From contig NZ_JAODVR010000001.1 in NCBI RefSeq assembly GCF_025399835.1, positions 2,852,001-2,916,000 of the forward strand: a stretch of DNA of 64,000 nt. The letters run 5' to 3'. The notes beneath the pieces are model-generated. The model was not told the origin of the DNA. It ran no database searches and worked only from the letters and a program-made list of their open reading frames with translations. A program made the position numbers and the translations under genes. This stretch comes from Haloarchaeobius sp. HME9146. GTDB lineage: Archaea; Halobacteriota; Halobacteria; Halobacteriales; Natrialbaceae. This document shows positions 42,799 to 50,799 of this stretch, piece after piece (positions within the stretch are counted from its first letter, which is position 1; each line of letters starts with the position of its first letter).

Positions 42799-44142
42799 CT
42801 ATCGTATCCTGACGTACGCGGCCATCGTGAGCCACGCCAGCACGAGGGCACCGACCCCGAAGCCGGGAATCTCACCGCTTCCGGGGTCGTCGGCGAGGGT
42901 GAGGTCGCCTTCCGGGACTGTGCCCGTCGCGGTCGTTCGGTCCGAGACGTGGTTCGTCAGATCCGGCGTCGTCGTCGACGGTCTCTCGCTCGTGGCCGTC
43001 GGATTCACCACCAACTGCTGCCGGTACGTCGTGTTTGCAAACGAGAGCACCTGTTCGTAGCGACCAGGGGTGTCCGGTACCTCGAACCAGAACGTCCTCG
43101 ACTCCTTGGTGTATCCGTCTGCGGACAGCCGAAGCGTCCGCTCGGCCGAGCTGACCGTTTCACCGGTCGAGGGATCCACGACCCGGTACGTGAGGGTTCG
43201 CTCGATGTCCTCGCGTCCGTGCTTGCTAACCTCCAGCGAGAGCTGTGTAGTTCTACCGACACGACCCTCGTCGTCGAGGGAGACCGTCAGTGGTTCGACC
43301 AGGTAGGGGTCGATGAGTATCGAACCCTCGTCGTGTGTGACGCCGTCGTGGGAGAGGCGATACCGGAGGGTCGAACCGTTCTCGAACCCCGAAAGGTCGA
43401 CCGTCGTTTCCCAGGCCTCGGACGTGGGCGTGACGGTCTTCTGGACGACGGTGTCGCCGTCTTTCGAGAGCGTCAGCCGAATGTCCGCATCAGCGTCGAG
43501 CCAGTACCACCCTTCGAGCGTCGCGTCGGCGCTGGGAGGCACATGGAGCGTCGGACCACCCGCTATCCAGAACTGTGGCTTGGTGACGTTCACCGTCTCA
43601 TGGACGGTTCGGTCCTCGGAGACGCCGTCCCACGACGCCGGTAGTTCGAGGCGAATGGTGACTTTTCCATGTTCGTCACCGATGAGGTCCCACTCGTCGG
43701 TGTCGTCGTACACCAGATACACCGTGTCTGGGGACGACCCGGCGACGACGCGGCCCCCGGTGGCGGAGTGCGCGCCACAGGGCCACCTGAATCGTAGCCA
43801 GGGGGCGGGCTCTTCGAGGACGCTCGCGTTCTCGACCCGACTACCGATACCCGGCGCGGTGATTCGGACCACGAGCATCCCACCGAGTGGGACGGTGTTC
43901 GAGGCGGTGCTGGCGTCGGGCACCTCGGCTGCGGTGACGTTCGGGCCGACGCCGTAGGCCAGTATCGAGACGTTCCCCGATTCGTTCACGGGAAGAACCG
44001 GGGCGGCGTCGGTGAGCTGGTCTGGGTGCTGACATGCCGGGGCGGTGCTACCACCTGTGGCTGTCACAGGCGCTGTCGCTGTGACGAGGGCGAAGACGAC
44101 GACGAGAGTGAGCACTCGGGTCGCCTGGAGGGCGGTTCGCAT
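42799..44142 (-). CDS. Exported PGF-CTERM surface protein (paralogue 2)
   Basis: 447 residues. The signal peptide covers about residues 1-28 (VLTLVVVFALVTATAPVTA). The ectodomain shares blocks with paralogue 1 (NVSILAYGVGPNVTAAEV, RFRWPCGAHS, GWYWLDADADIRLTLSKDG, LRYRLSHDGVTHDEG) and then carries an extra Ig-like stretch of about 100 residues. Two cysteines are conserved with paralogue 1. A Thr-rich stalk and a tail with IPGFGVGALVLAWLTMAAYV follow, so it is a PGF-CTERM substrate. It lies 32 bases upstream of the previous gene on the same strand, so the two look like a tandem duplication. Confidence 0.86.
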   Translation of the reverse strand: MRTALQATRVLTLVVVFALVTATAPVTATGGSTAPACQHPDQLTDAAPVLPVNESGNVSILAYGVGPNVTAAEVPDASTASNTVPLGGMLVVRITAPGIGSRVENASVLEEPAPWLRFRWPCGAHSATGGRVVAGSSPDTVYLVYDDTDEWDLIGDEHGKVTIRLELPASWDGVSEDRTVHETVNVTKPQFWIAGGPTLHVPPSADATLEGWYWLDADADIRLTLSKDGDTVVQKTVTPTSEAWETTVDLSGFENGSTLRYRLSHDGVTHDEGSILIDPYLVEPLTVSLDDEGRVGRTTQLSLEVSKHGREDIERTLTYRVVDPSTGETVSSAERTLRLSADGYTKESRTFWFEVPDTPGRYEQVLSFANTTYRQQLVVNPTATSERPSTTTPDLTNHVSDRTTATGTVPEGDLTLADDPGSGEIPGFGVGALVLAWLTMAAYVRIR

Positions 44143-44192
44143 ACCTGTCTATCCGTAATTCTCTCGAACTGACTGATAAGTTTTCTGTGTAT

Positions 44193-45524
44193 TCACGACC
44201 GCGCGACGACACGCCCGACCACCGCGAGGACCGCGACCGCAGCCACGACCAGCCCGAATCCGGGCTGGCCCTCCTCGGTTCGGGGTGCCAGCGTCGGGTT
44301 CGTGTTCGGCGGGTCGTCGGTCAGCGTGATGTTCACGTCGCCGGTGAGGCTCCGGTCGCCGCCGACGACGGAGACGCGATAGGGGAACGTGCCCTCGGTG
44401 AGTGGGGCGGTGTCGACCGGGACCGTCACCGTGGTCCGGGACTGCGGCGAGAGCGTTATCTGGCGGGTCGTGGTCACCGACCCCAGCGAGACGTTCAGGT
44501 CGGCGGTCCCGGAACGCTCACCGGAGTTGAGCAGCGTCACGGAGAACATCGCGTCGCGGCCCTCGATGACCGACTCTGGTGCCTCGACCTCGACCACTTC
44601 GATGGTCGCGCCGTCCTGTTCGGACCCGGCCGGGAGTACCCTGAAGTCCTGCATCACCCGTTCCTGCGTGACAGCGTAGGGGTTCGACTCCGCGACGGTG
44701 AAGGTGGCCCGGTAGGTCGACTCGGCCTCGAACGACATGGTGTTCGGGGGGAACGCGAACACGAACACGTCCTTCGCCGGGCGATGGATGAACTCGGCCT
44801 GGGTCAGGTCGACCGCGGGCCCGCCGTTGATCTCCTGGATGTGCATCGTGACGCCCTCGGTTCCCCGTCCCGTCAGGTCGGAGACGTCGTCGACGTAGCC
44901 GTGGACGCTGGAGTCGTTCACCTCGATGAACAGCCACTCGTCGAGTTCGATGTCGCTGGAGAGCGACGCCTGGGCGAGCGCGGTCGTCGCGTTCGCCTCG
45001 GGCGGTCCTTCCAGAATCCGCATCGATTGTGCCCGGAGCGGGTCGACCTCGAGGAGGACAGACCCATTCGCCACCACCTCACCATCGTGCGAGACCGAGA
45101 CGTCGTACCGGGCATCGGGGAGGTGTGTGTCCCGTTGGGACGACGACCGCGTCGCGTTCGTCACGCTGTCCAGCCCGGCCGAGACGACCCGGTCGAGGTG
45201 GGCGTCGGGGACGACGCCAGCGTGGTACGTGTTCCACGTCAGGAAAACCCGCCCGTCACCGTTCTCGTCCACGACCGTGACCGTGAGCTGGTAGCCGATG
45301 GAGTCGTTTCCGAGGGTGACCGTCGCCTCGGTCTCGCCGTCGTCGAGCCGGACCGGAATCACGACGGGGTCGCCCGGCTGGTCGACGGTTCTCTCGGGGA
45401 CGCTCCAGGGCGATTGCGACACCACGGTGCCAGTCCCGCCGGTCGTCGCCGTCGTGGCACCGGCGACCGGCGTCATGCAAAGGGCGAGCGTGAGGACAAC
45501 CGTGGCTGTCAGTCGCAACCGCAT
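44193..45524 (-). CDS. Exported PGF-CTERM surface protein with S-layer-type and CARDB-like domains
   Basis: 443 residues from the ATG at 45524. A signal peptide is followed by a block (ATVTLGNDSIGYQLTVTVV, FLTWNTYHAG) that resembles the BGTF-type repeats of haloarchaeal surface glycoproteins. A CARDB-like Ig fold (APESVIEGRDAMFSVTLLN, GTADLNVSLGSV) lies near the C-terminus, then an acidic stalk and the tail QPGFGLVVAAVAVLAVVGRVV. Many NxS/T sites suggest N-glycosylation. It has no close match to the two preceding genes, but sits upstream of them in the same direction, 50 bases away. A surface adhesin or accessory S-layer role is possible. Confidence 0.83.
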   Translation of the reverse strand: MRLRLTATVVLTLALCMTPVAGATTATTGGTGTVVSQSPWSVPERTVDQPGDPVVIPVRLDDGETEATVTLGNDSIGYQLTVTVVDENGDGRVFLTWNTYHAGVVPDAHLDRVVSAGLDSVTNATRSSSQRDTHLPDARYDVSVSHDGEVVANGSVLLEVDPLRAQSMRILEGPPEANATTALAQASLSSDIELDEWLFIEVNDSSVHGYVDDVSDLTGRGTEGVTMHIQEINGGPAVDLTQAEFIHRPAKDVFVFAFPPNTMSFEAESTYRATFTVAESNPYAVTQERVMQDFRVLPAGSEQDGATIEVVEVEAPESVIEGRDAMFSVTLLNSGERSGTADLNVSLGSVTTTRQITLSPQSRTTVTVPVDTAPLTEGTFPYRVSVVGGDRSLTGDVNITLTDDPPNTNPTLAPRTEEGQPGFGLVVAAVAVLAVVGRVVARS

Positions 45525-45658
45525 CTGCGCTATCGGGGAGAGAGTAGTGGTCCAGTTAAAAGGTTCGCGTTCCCGCGAGTATGCGAGCGAGAACGACGAA
45601 CACGGCGTCCCTGAGCCGCCCAGCCAAGCCTCTTCCACCTCGCAGTCGAAGCAGCAGT

Positions 45659-46054
45659 ATGCACATCGACCGATTCAGCGTCGAGACCGACGCCCGCACG
45701 ACCACCGTCGACGTGACCGACCGGGTTCGGGAGGCGATTCCGGCCGATGCGAGCGGTCTCTGTACGGTATACGTCCAGCACACGACCGCCGGCGTGGTGG
45801 TCCAGGAGGCGGAATCCGGACTTCGCCAGGACATCGCGGCGTTCGTCGACGGGCTGGTCCCCGACGAGGGCTGGCAGCACGACCGCATCGACGACAACGC
45901 GGACTCGCACCTGCGGGCGACGGTTCTCGGTTCGGACGTGACGATTCCGGTCGACGAGGGCGAGCCGATGCTCGGCACGTGGCAGTCCGTGTTACTGGTA
46001 GAATGCGATGGTCCGCGGACCAGAAACGTGGTGGTCACAGTCACGGGGGGCTAA
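45659..46054 (+). CDS. YjbQ/UPF0047 family protein
   Basis: 131 residues from the ATG at 45659; the frame upstream is discounted because it is basic. The UPF0047 signature is intact: VQHTTAGVVVQEAESG near residue 38 (a His and Thr at the putative active site), and HLRATVLGSDVTIPVDEGEP. Some bacterial members have thiamine-phosphate synthase activity in vitro and may act as RNA-related enzymes; the physiological role is unsettled. It is a small soluble beta-rich trimer in the known structures. It stands just before the DASH cryptochrome gene, 45 bases apart, and may be cotranscribed. Confidence 0.88.
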   Translation: MHIDRFSVETDARTTTVDVTDRVREAIPADASGLCTVYVQHTTAGVVVQEAESGLRQDIAAFVDGLVPDEGWQHDRIDDNADSHLRATVLGSDVTIPVDEGEPMLGTWQSVLLVECDGPRTRNVVVTVTGG

Positions 46055-46099
46055 CTAGTCGGGGAGTCGGTACAAGCAGGGACGAAACCTACTACCGGC

Positions 46100-47569
46100 A
46101 TGACACAGACAGCTCTCGTCTGGTTCCGCCGGGACCTTCGCTGTCACGACAATCCGGCGCTGGTGGCCGCGTCGGCGGCAGACGACCTGTTACCGGTCTA
46201 CTGTTTCGACCCGCGAGAGTTCGGGAAACAGGAGTACGGTGGGCCGAACTCGTTCTCGTTCGAGAAGACCGGGGGGTTCCGGACGCGGTTCATCACCGAG
46301 AGCGTCGCCGACCTGCGCGAGCGACTCCACGAGCACGGCAGCGGGCTGGTGGTCCGCGAGGGGAAGCCCGAGGACATCCTCCCTGAACTCGCTGCCGCCC
46401 ACGACGCCGACGAGCTCCACCTTTCGGCCGTCCCGACGAGCGAGGAGCGGGCGGTCGAGTCGGCCGTGACTGCCGCCCTGGCCGACGAGGGGGTCGAGGT
46501 CCAGTCGCACTGGGGCCACACGCTGTACCACCTCGACGACTTGCCGACCGACGCCCGGATCATCGACGACACGTTCACCCCGTTCCGCAAGGCGGTCGAG
46601 AACGAGTCGACGGTCCGTGACCCACGCCCGGTTCCGGTGTTGCCGCCGCTGCCGGTGACCGCGGGAGGAGCCGAGACTGGAGGCGAAGCGATGGGTGAGG
46701 TCCCGACTGCCCCGTGCGGGACCGAACCGGCGACCGCCGATGAACGGGGTGCCCTCCCGTTCGAAGGCGGGGAAACACGTGCACTGGAGCGCCTCGAATC
46801 GTACCTCTGGGAGGGCGACCACCTGCGGGAGTACAAGGAGACGCGGAACGGGCTCGTCGGGTCGGACTATTCCTCGAAGTTCTCGCCGTGGCTGGCGCTG
46901 GGCTGTCTCTCACCGCGGTACGTCTACGACGAGGTGAAGCGATACGAGGCGGAACGGGTCGCGAACGACTCGACGTACTGGCTGGTGTTCGAGCTCTGCT
47001 GGCGCGACTTCTTCCAGTTCCAGTTCGTCAAGCACGAGGGGCAGCACTTCCGCCGGGAGGGAATCCGGAACCGCACCGACATCCGGTGGCTGTGGGACGA
47101 CCAGCGGTTCCGGCTGTGGGCGACCGGCCAGACTGGCATCCCGTTCGTCGACGCCGCGATGCGCGAACTGAACGAGACCGGGTACGTGAGCAACCGCGCC
47201 CGCCAGAACGCCGCCTCGTTCCTCGCGAACAACCTGCGCCTTGACTGGCGACGGGGTGCGGCCTACTTCGAGACGAAGCTGGTCGACTACGACCCCTGCT
47301 CGAACTACGGGAACTGGGCGTACATCGCGGGCGTCGGCAACGATTCGCGGGACAAGTACTTCGACATCGTCTGGCAGGCGAACCGGTACGACCCCGACGC
47401 CGAGTACGTGAAACGGTGGATTCCGGCGCTGGCGTCACTTCCCACGGAATACGCCCACGAGCCGTGGACCATGCCCCGGCACCTGCGCACGGAGTACGAC
47501 CTCGAACTCGGGACGGACTACCCGGAGCCGATGGTCAGGCTGGAGCGCACCTACGACCACCTGGAGTGA
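46100..47569 (+). CDS. DASH-type cryptochrome / photolyase homologue
   Basis: 489 residues. The antenna domain starts TALVWFRRDLRCHDNPAL. A 40-residue low-complexity insert around residues 185-225 separates it from the FAD domain, where CRY-DASH features are evident: SSKFSPWLALGCLSPRYVY, WRDFFQFQF, and the FAD-binding NYGNWAYIAGVGNDSRDKYFD. DASH proteins repair single-stranded or loop CPD damage and also act as blue-light receptors. It is much less like the CPD photolyase at 3298. It may be cotranscribed with the YjbQ gene. Confidence 0.93.
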   Translation: MTQTALVWFRRDLRCHDNPALVAASAADDLLPVYCFDPREFGKQEYGGPNSFSFEKTGGFRTRFITESVADLRERLHEHGSGLVVREGKPEDILPELAAAHDADELHLSAVPTSEERAVESAVTAALADEGVEVQSHWGHTLYHLDDLPTDARIIDDTFTPFRKAVENESTVRDPRPVPVLPPLPVTAGGAETGGEAMGEVPTAPCGTEPATADERGALPFEGGETRALERLESYLWEGDHLREYKETRNGLVGSDYSSKFSPWLALGCLSPRYVYDEVKRYEAERVANDSTYWLVFELCWRDFFQFQFVKHEGQHFRREGIRNRTDIRWLWDDQRFRLWATGQTGIPFVDAAMRELNETGYVSNRARQNAASFLANNLRLDWRRGAAYFETKLVDYDPCSNYGNWAYIAGVGNDSRDKYFDIVWQANRYDPDAEYVKRWIPALASLPTEYAHEPWTMPRHLRTEYDLELGTDYPEPMVRLERTYDHLE

Positions 47570-47587
47570 GAACGCAGCCGAATCGCG

Positions 47588-48253
47588 TCAGTCCAGAATC
47601 CCGCTGCGGTCCGAGGTGACCCCGTCGACCCCCCGAACCGCGAGTAATCGAGCGATCGCGCCGTGACGGATGGTCCAGACGTTCACCTCCATGCCGGCGT
47701 CGTGGGCGCGCTCGACCAGGCGCGAGAGGAGACAGAGCCGGTAGTGCGGGTGGACGAACGAGCAGCCGAGTTCGCGCGCGGTCGAGACGGGACAGTCGCG
47801 GAACCGGTCGGTGAGGTAGGCGGTCGGGACCGTCGAGTCCGCCTCGCGCATCTCGCGGAGCGCGGCTTCCTGGAACGAGGAGACCATGGCCTCGCCCTCG
47901 TGGTCCGCGAGCAGGGCGGCCACGTCGGCCGCCAGCCCGGTCTCCTTGAGTTCGACGTTGACGCCGATCGTGGCGGGGAGGGCGTCGAGGACCTGTGCCA
48001 GCGACGGGACGCTCTGGCCAGAGCCCAGCACCGAGAGCGCCTGCAACTCGGCGAGGGTGTGGTCCGCGACCGCACCGCTCCCGTCGGTCACCCGGTCGAC
48101 GGTCTCGTCGTGGTGGACGACGACCTCGCCGGAAGCACACCGGCGCACGTCGACCTCGACCACGTCCGCGCCGGCGGCGACGGCGTGTTCGACGGCCGAA
48201 ACGGTGTTCTCGGGGGCTTCCTCGGCGAAGCCGCGATGCGCAATCAATCGCAC
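47588..48253 (-). CDS. Glycerophosphodiester phosphodiesterase
   Basis: 221 residues from a GTG at 48253. The GDPD motifs are complete: AHRGFAEEAPENT near residue 5, VEVDVRRCASGEVVVHHDETVDR near 32, where Glu, Asp and His bind the metal, VELKETG, and a C-terminal VWTIRH. The enzyme hydrolyses glycerophosphodiesters to glycerol-3-phosphate and an alcohol. Haloarchaeal lipids are ethers of sn-glycerol-1-phosphate, so the natural substrate may be a deacylated external phosphodiester or a headgroup. It is convergent with the DASH gene and has its own promoter region. No leader, so cytosolic. Confidence 0.9.
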   Translation of the reverse strand: MRLIAHRGFAEEAPENTVSAVEHAVAAGADVVEVDVRRCASGEVVVHHDETVDRVTDGSGAVADHTLAELQALSVLGSGQSVPSLAQVLDALPATIGVNVELKETGLAADVAALLADHEGEAMVSSFQEAALREMREADSTVPTAYLTDRFRDCPVSTARELGCSFVHPHYRLCLLSRLVERAHDAGMEVNVWTIRHGAIARLLAVRGVDGVTSDRSGILD

Positions 48254-48393
48254 GACTGCAAACTCGACAGCGAGTAATTTACGCGTTTCTCCTGGAACCG
48301 GGCCACCAGGTCGACTCCGACGCCCGACCGGCCGTCTCTGCGGGGTTCCACCGGCTAGTAACGGTCTTCTGCACTCCCCACCAATGCTCAGGC

Positions 48394-50688
48394 ATGAACA
48401 CGGTCCGGGTCTGTCTCGCCGATGGGTCCGGTGAGAAGTGGCCCGAACAGGTGTCGGCCACTCTCGAGGACCAGGGCAGCTACGACGTGGTCGTGACGAC
48501 GACGCTCTCCGAGACCCTGTCGACGCTCGACGACGACGTCCAGTGCCTCGTGGTCGGGACGACCCTCGACGGCGACGACGGCATCGAGTTGCTCGACGCC
48601 CTCGCCGGTGGCGTCGGCGACACGGTGCGCGTGTTCGTCGCGGACGACGACGAGGTGGCCCGCGACGCTCTCGCGAGAGACGTCACCGAGGTGCTGACGA
48701 CCAGTACGGTGCTCGACGACCCTGACGTGCTGGTCCGCCGACTCGCCCGACACGTTCCCCCGGGTGGCCCGGCGACGAGGGACCCGGTCGGCGCGGTCGC
48801 AACGGCCCTGGTCGACGCGTCGACCGAGGCAACGGTGCTCACCGCCACCTGTGAGACGCTGGTTCGCTGTGGGGCCTGCGAGGGCGCGTGGGCCATCGTG
48901 GCCGACGGGGATACCAGCGCGACGGCCGGAAGCGTCACTGCACTTCCGGCAGACGCGACCGACCGACTCGCGAGCGCCATGCAGCAGGGGGACGACGATG
49001 ACTCCGCAGAGGTCGCCGTCTCGCTCACCAGCGACGGCGAGTTACGGGGCGTCCTCGGCCTCGTGGGGTCCCGGGCCATCCCGGCGAAGCTGGACGCACT
49101 CGGCCGCGTCGTCGGGCACGCCCTGGGACAGGCGCGGTCGATGGGTGCCCTCCAGACCACCGAGCGTCGGCTACAGAGCGTCCTCGATGTCCTGCCCGAC
49201 GTCGTCACCATCAAAGACCGAAACGGCAGGCACTGCTACCTCAACGAAGCGGTCGACACCGCCGACGGCCCCGGTAGCATGGATGTGCTCGGCAAGACGC
49301 TCCCGGACGTCATCGACGAGGCCACGGCAGCAGAGGTGTGGGCGACCGACCAGCGGGCGATGGAGACGGGGGAACCCGTCACCTCCGAGGTCTCCCTGGA
49401 GGTCGATGGCACCACAATCCTGTTCGAGGTCGTCCACGCTCCACTGTTCGACGAGTCCGGCGCGGTCGAGGGTGTCATCGACATCGCGACCGACGTGACC
49501 GACCACCGCCTGTACGTCGAGCGCCTGTCGGCGCTGTACCGGGGGAACGAACGACTGCTCCTGGCCGAGAGCCCGACGGCGGTCGCAGAACTCGCCGTCG
49601 AGCTGTTCGCGGACGTGCTCGACTACTCGCTGACCTGTGTGTACGAGTTCGACCCGCAGACCGACGAGCTGGTCCCGCAAGCGTGGTCCGACGACCTCGC
49701 GGCGGTCGCGGGCGAGCCGGCCCCGATTCCGCGGGACGACGGGGCGGCCTGGCAGGCCTTCATCGGGGACGAGGTACGGACCGAGGTCCGGGCGGTGACC
49801 TCGTCGGGGGACAGGGTCCCGTGGGGTGACTTCGTCCTCCCGCTCGGGCGACACGGCGTCGTCGTCGTCGGGACGACCGACCCGACGCTTCCGCCCGGCG
49901 ACGAGGCGCTCGGGAAGGTCCTCGCGACGACCGTCGAGACGATGCTGGACCGGCTCGACCGGGTCCAGGCGCTCAGGGACCGCGAGGCCGAACTCGCCCG
50001 CCAGAACGAACGCCTGGAGGAGTTCGCGAGCGTCATCAGCCACGACCTGCGGAACCCGCTCTCTGTCGCCAAGATGTACCTCACGCTGGCGGAGGAGGAC
50101 GAGGAACTGCGTTACATCACGGAGGTCGGGGCTGCTCTCGACCGGATGAACGACCTCGTGACCGACGTGCTGGAACTCGCCCGGCAGGGTCGCGTCCTCG
50201 GTGAGACGGAGTCGCTCGACCTCGCCGCGACCGCGACCATGTCCTGGAGCGTCGTCGACACCGGCGACGCGACACTGTCGCTGGCCGACGACCTGGGCAC
50301 CATCGACGCCGACGCCGTCAGGCTGCAACAGCTCTTCGAGAACTTGTTCCGGAACAGTGTGGAACACGGTTCCACGAGCAGCCGGGCACAGCCCGGCGAC
50401 AGCGTCGAACATGGAACCTCCGAGGATTCGGCCGATTCCAACCAGGAGCCACTCACGGTCCGGGTCGGCCGTCTCGACGACCCGGCGGTGGGATTCTTCG
50501 TCGAGGACGACGGCGTCGGCATCCCGCCGGAAGACCGAGACCGGGTGTTCGAGCGCGGCGTCACGGGCTCGTCGGACGGGACGGGCTTCGGACTCGCCAT
50601 CGTCGCCCTCATCGCCGAGGCCCACGGCTGGGACCTCGACCTCGTCTCCAGCAAGGAGGGCGGTGCGCGTTTCGAAATCCGCATCTGA
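48394..50688 (+). CDS. Multi-domain sensor histidine kinase with a receiver-like N-terminus
   Basis: 764 residues from the ATG at 48394. No membrane helices are visible, so it is cytosolic. The first 120 residues look like a receiver domain, but the phospho-acceptor position is lost (QCLVVGTTLDGDDGIELL where DxxxSDYxM would be). A GAF-like domain follows, then PAS (VTIKDRNGRHCYLNEAVD) and a second GAF, the HisKA box with SHDLRNPLS near residue 549, and HATPase with EDDGVGIPPEDRD and GTGFGLAIVALI. All kinase residues are present. It is probably a signal-integrating kinase. No response regulator is adjacent. Confidence 0.9.
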   Translation: MNTVRVCLADGSGEKWPEQVSATLEDQGSYDVVVTTTLSETLSTLDDDVQCLVVGTTLDGDDGIELLDALAGGVGDTVRVFVADDDEVARDALARDVTEVLTTSTVLDDPDVLVRRLARHVPPGGPATRDPVGAVATALVDASTEATVLTATCETLVRCGACEGAWAIVADGDTSATAGSVTALPADATDRLASAMQQGDDDDSAEVAVSLTSDGELRGVLGLVGSRAIPAKLDALGRVVGHALGQARSMGALQTTERRLQSVLDVLPDVVTIKDRNGRHCYLNEAVDTADGPGSMDVLGKTLPDVIDEATAAEVWATDQRAMETGEPVTSEVSLEVDGTTILFEVVHAPLFDESGAVEGVIDIATDVTDHRLYVERLSALYRGNERLLLAESPTAVAELAVELFADVLDYSLTCVYEFDPQTDELVPQAWSDDLAAVAGEPAPIPRDDGAAWQAFIGDEVRTEVRAVTSSGDRVPWGDFVLPLGRHGVVVVGTTDPTLPPGDEALGKVLATTVETMLDRLDRVQALRDREAELARQNERLEEFASVISHDLRNPLSVAKMYLTLAEEDEELRYITEVGAALDRMNDLVTDVLELARQGRVLGETESLDLAATATMSWSVVDTGDATLSLADDLGTIDADAVRLQQLFENLFRNSVEHGSTSSRAQPGDSVEHGTSEDSADSNQEPLTVRVGRLDDPAVGFFVEDDGVGIPPEDRDRVFERGVTGSSDGTGFGLAIVALIAEAHGWDLDLVSSKEGGARFEIRI

Positions 50689-50799
50689 TTCGCCAGAAAC
50701 GTTCGAATCGTTCCTTCCTGTTCTAATTTGTCTTCGTTTATTCACGAAACGAGGCCACAACATCTTTCACCGTGGTCCAGAGTGAATATATATCGACCC

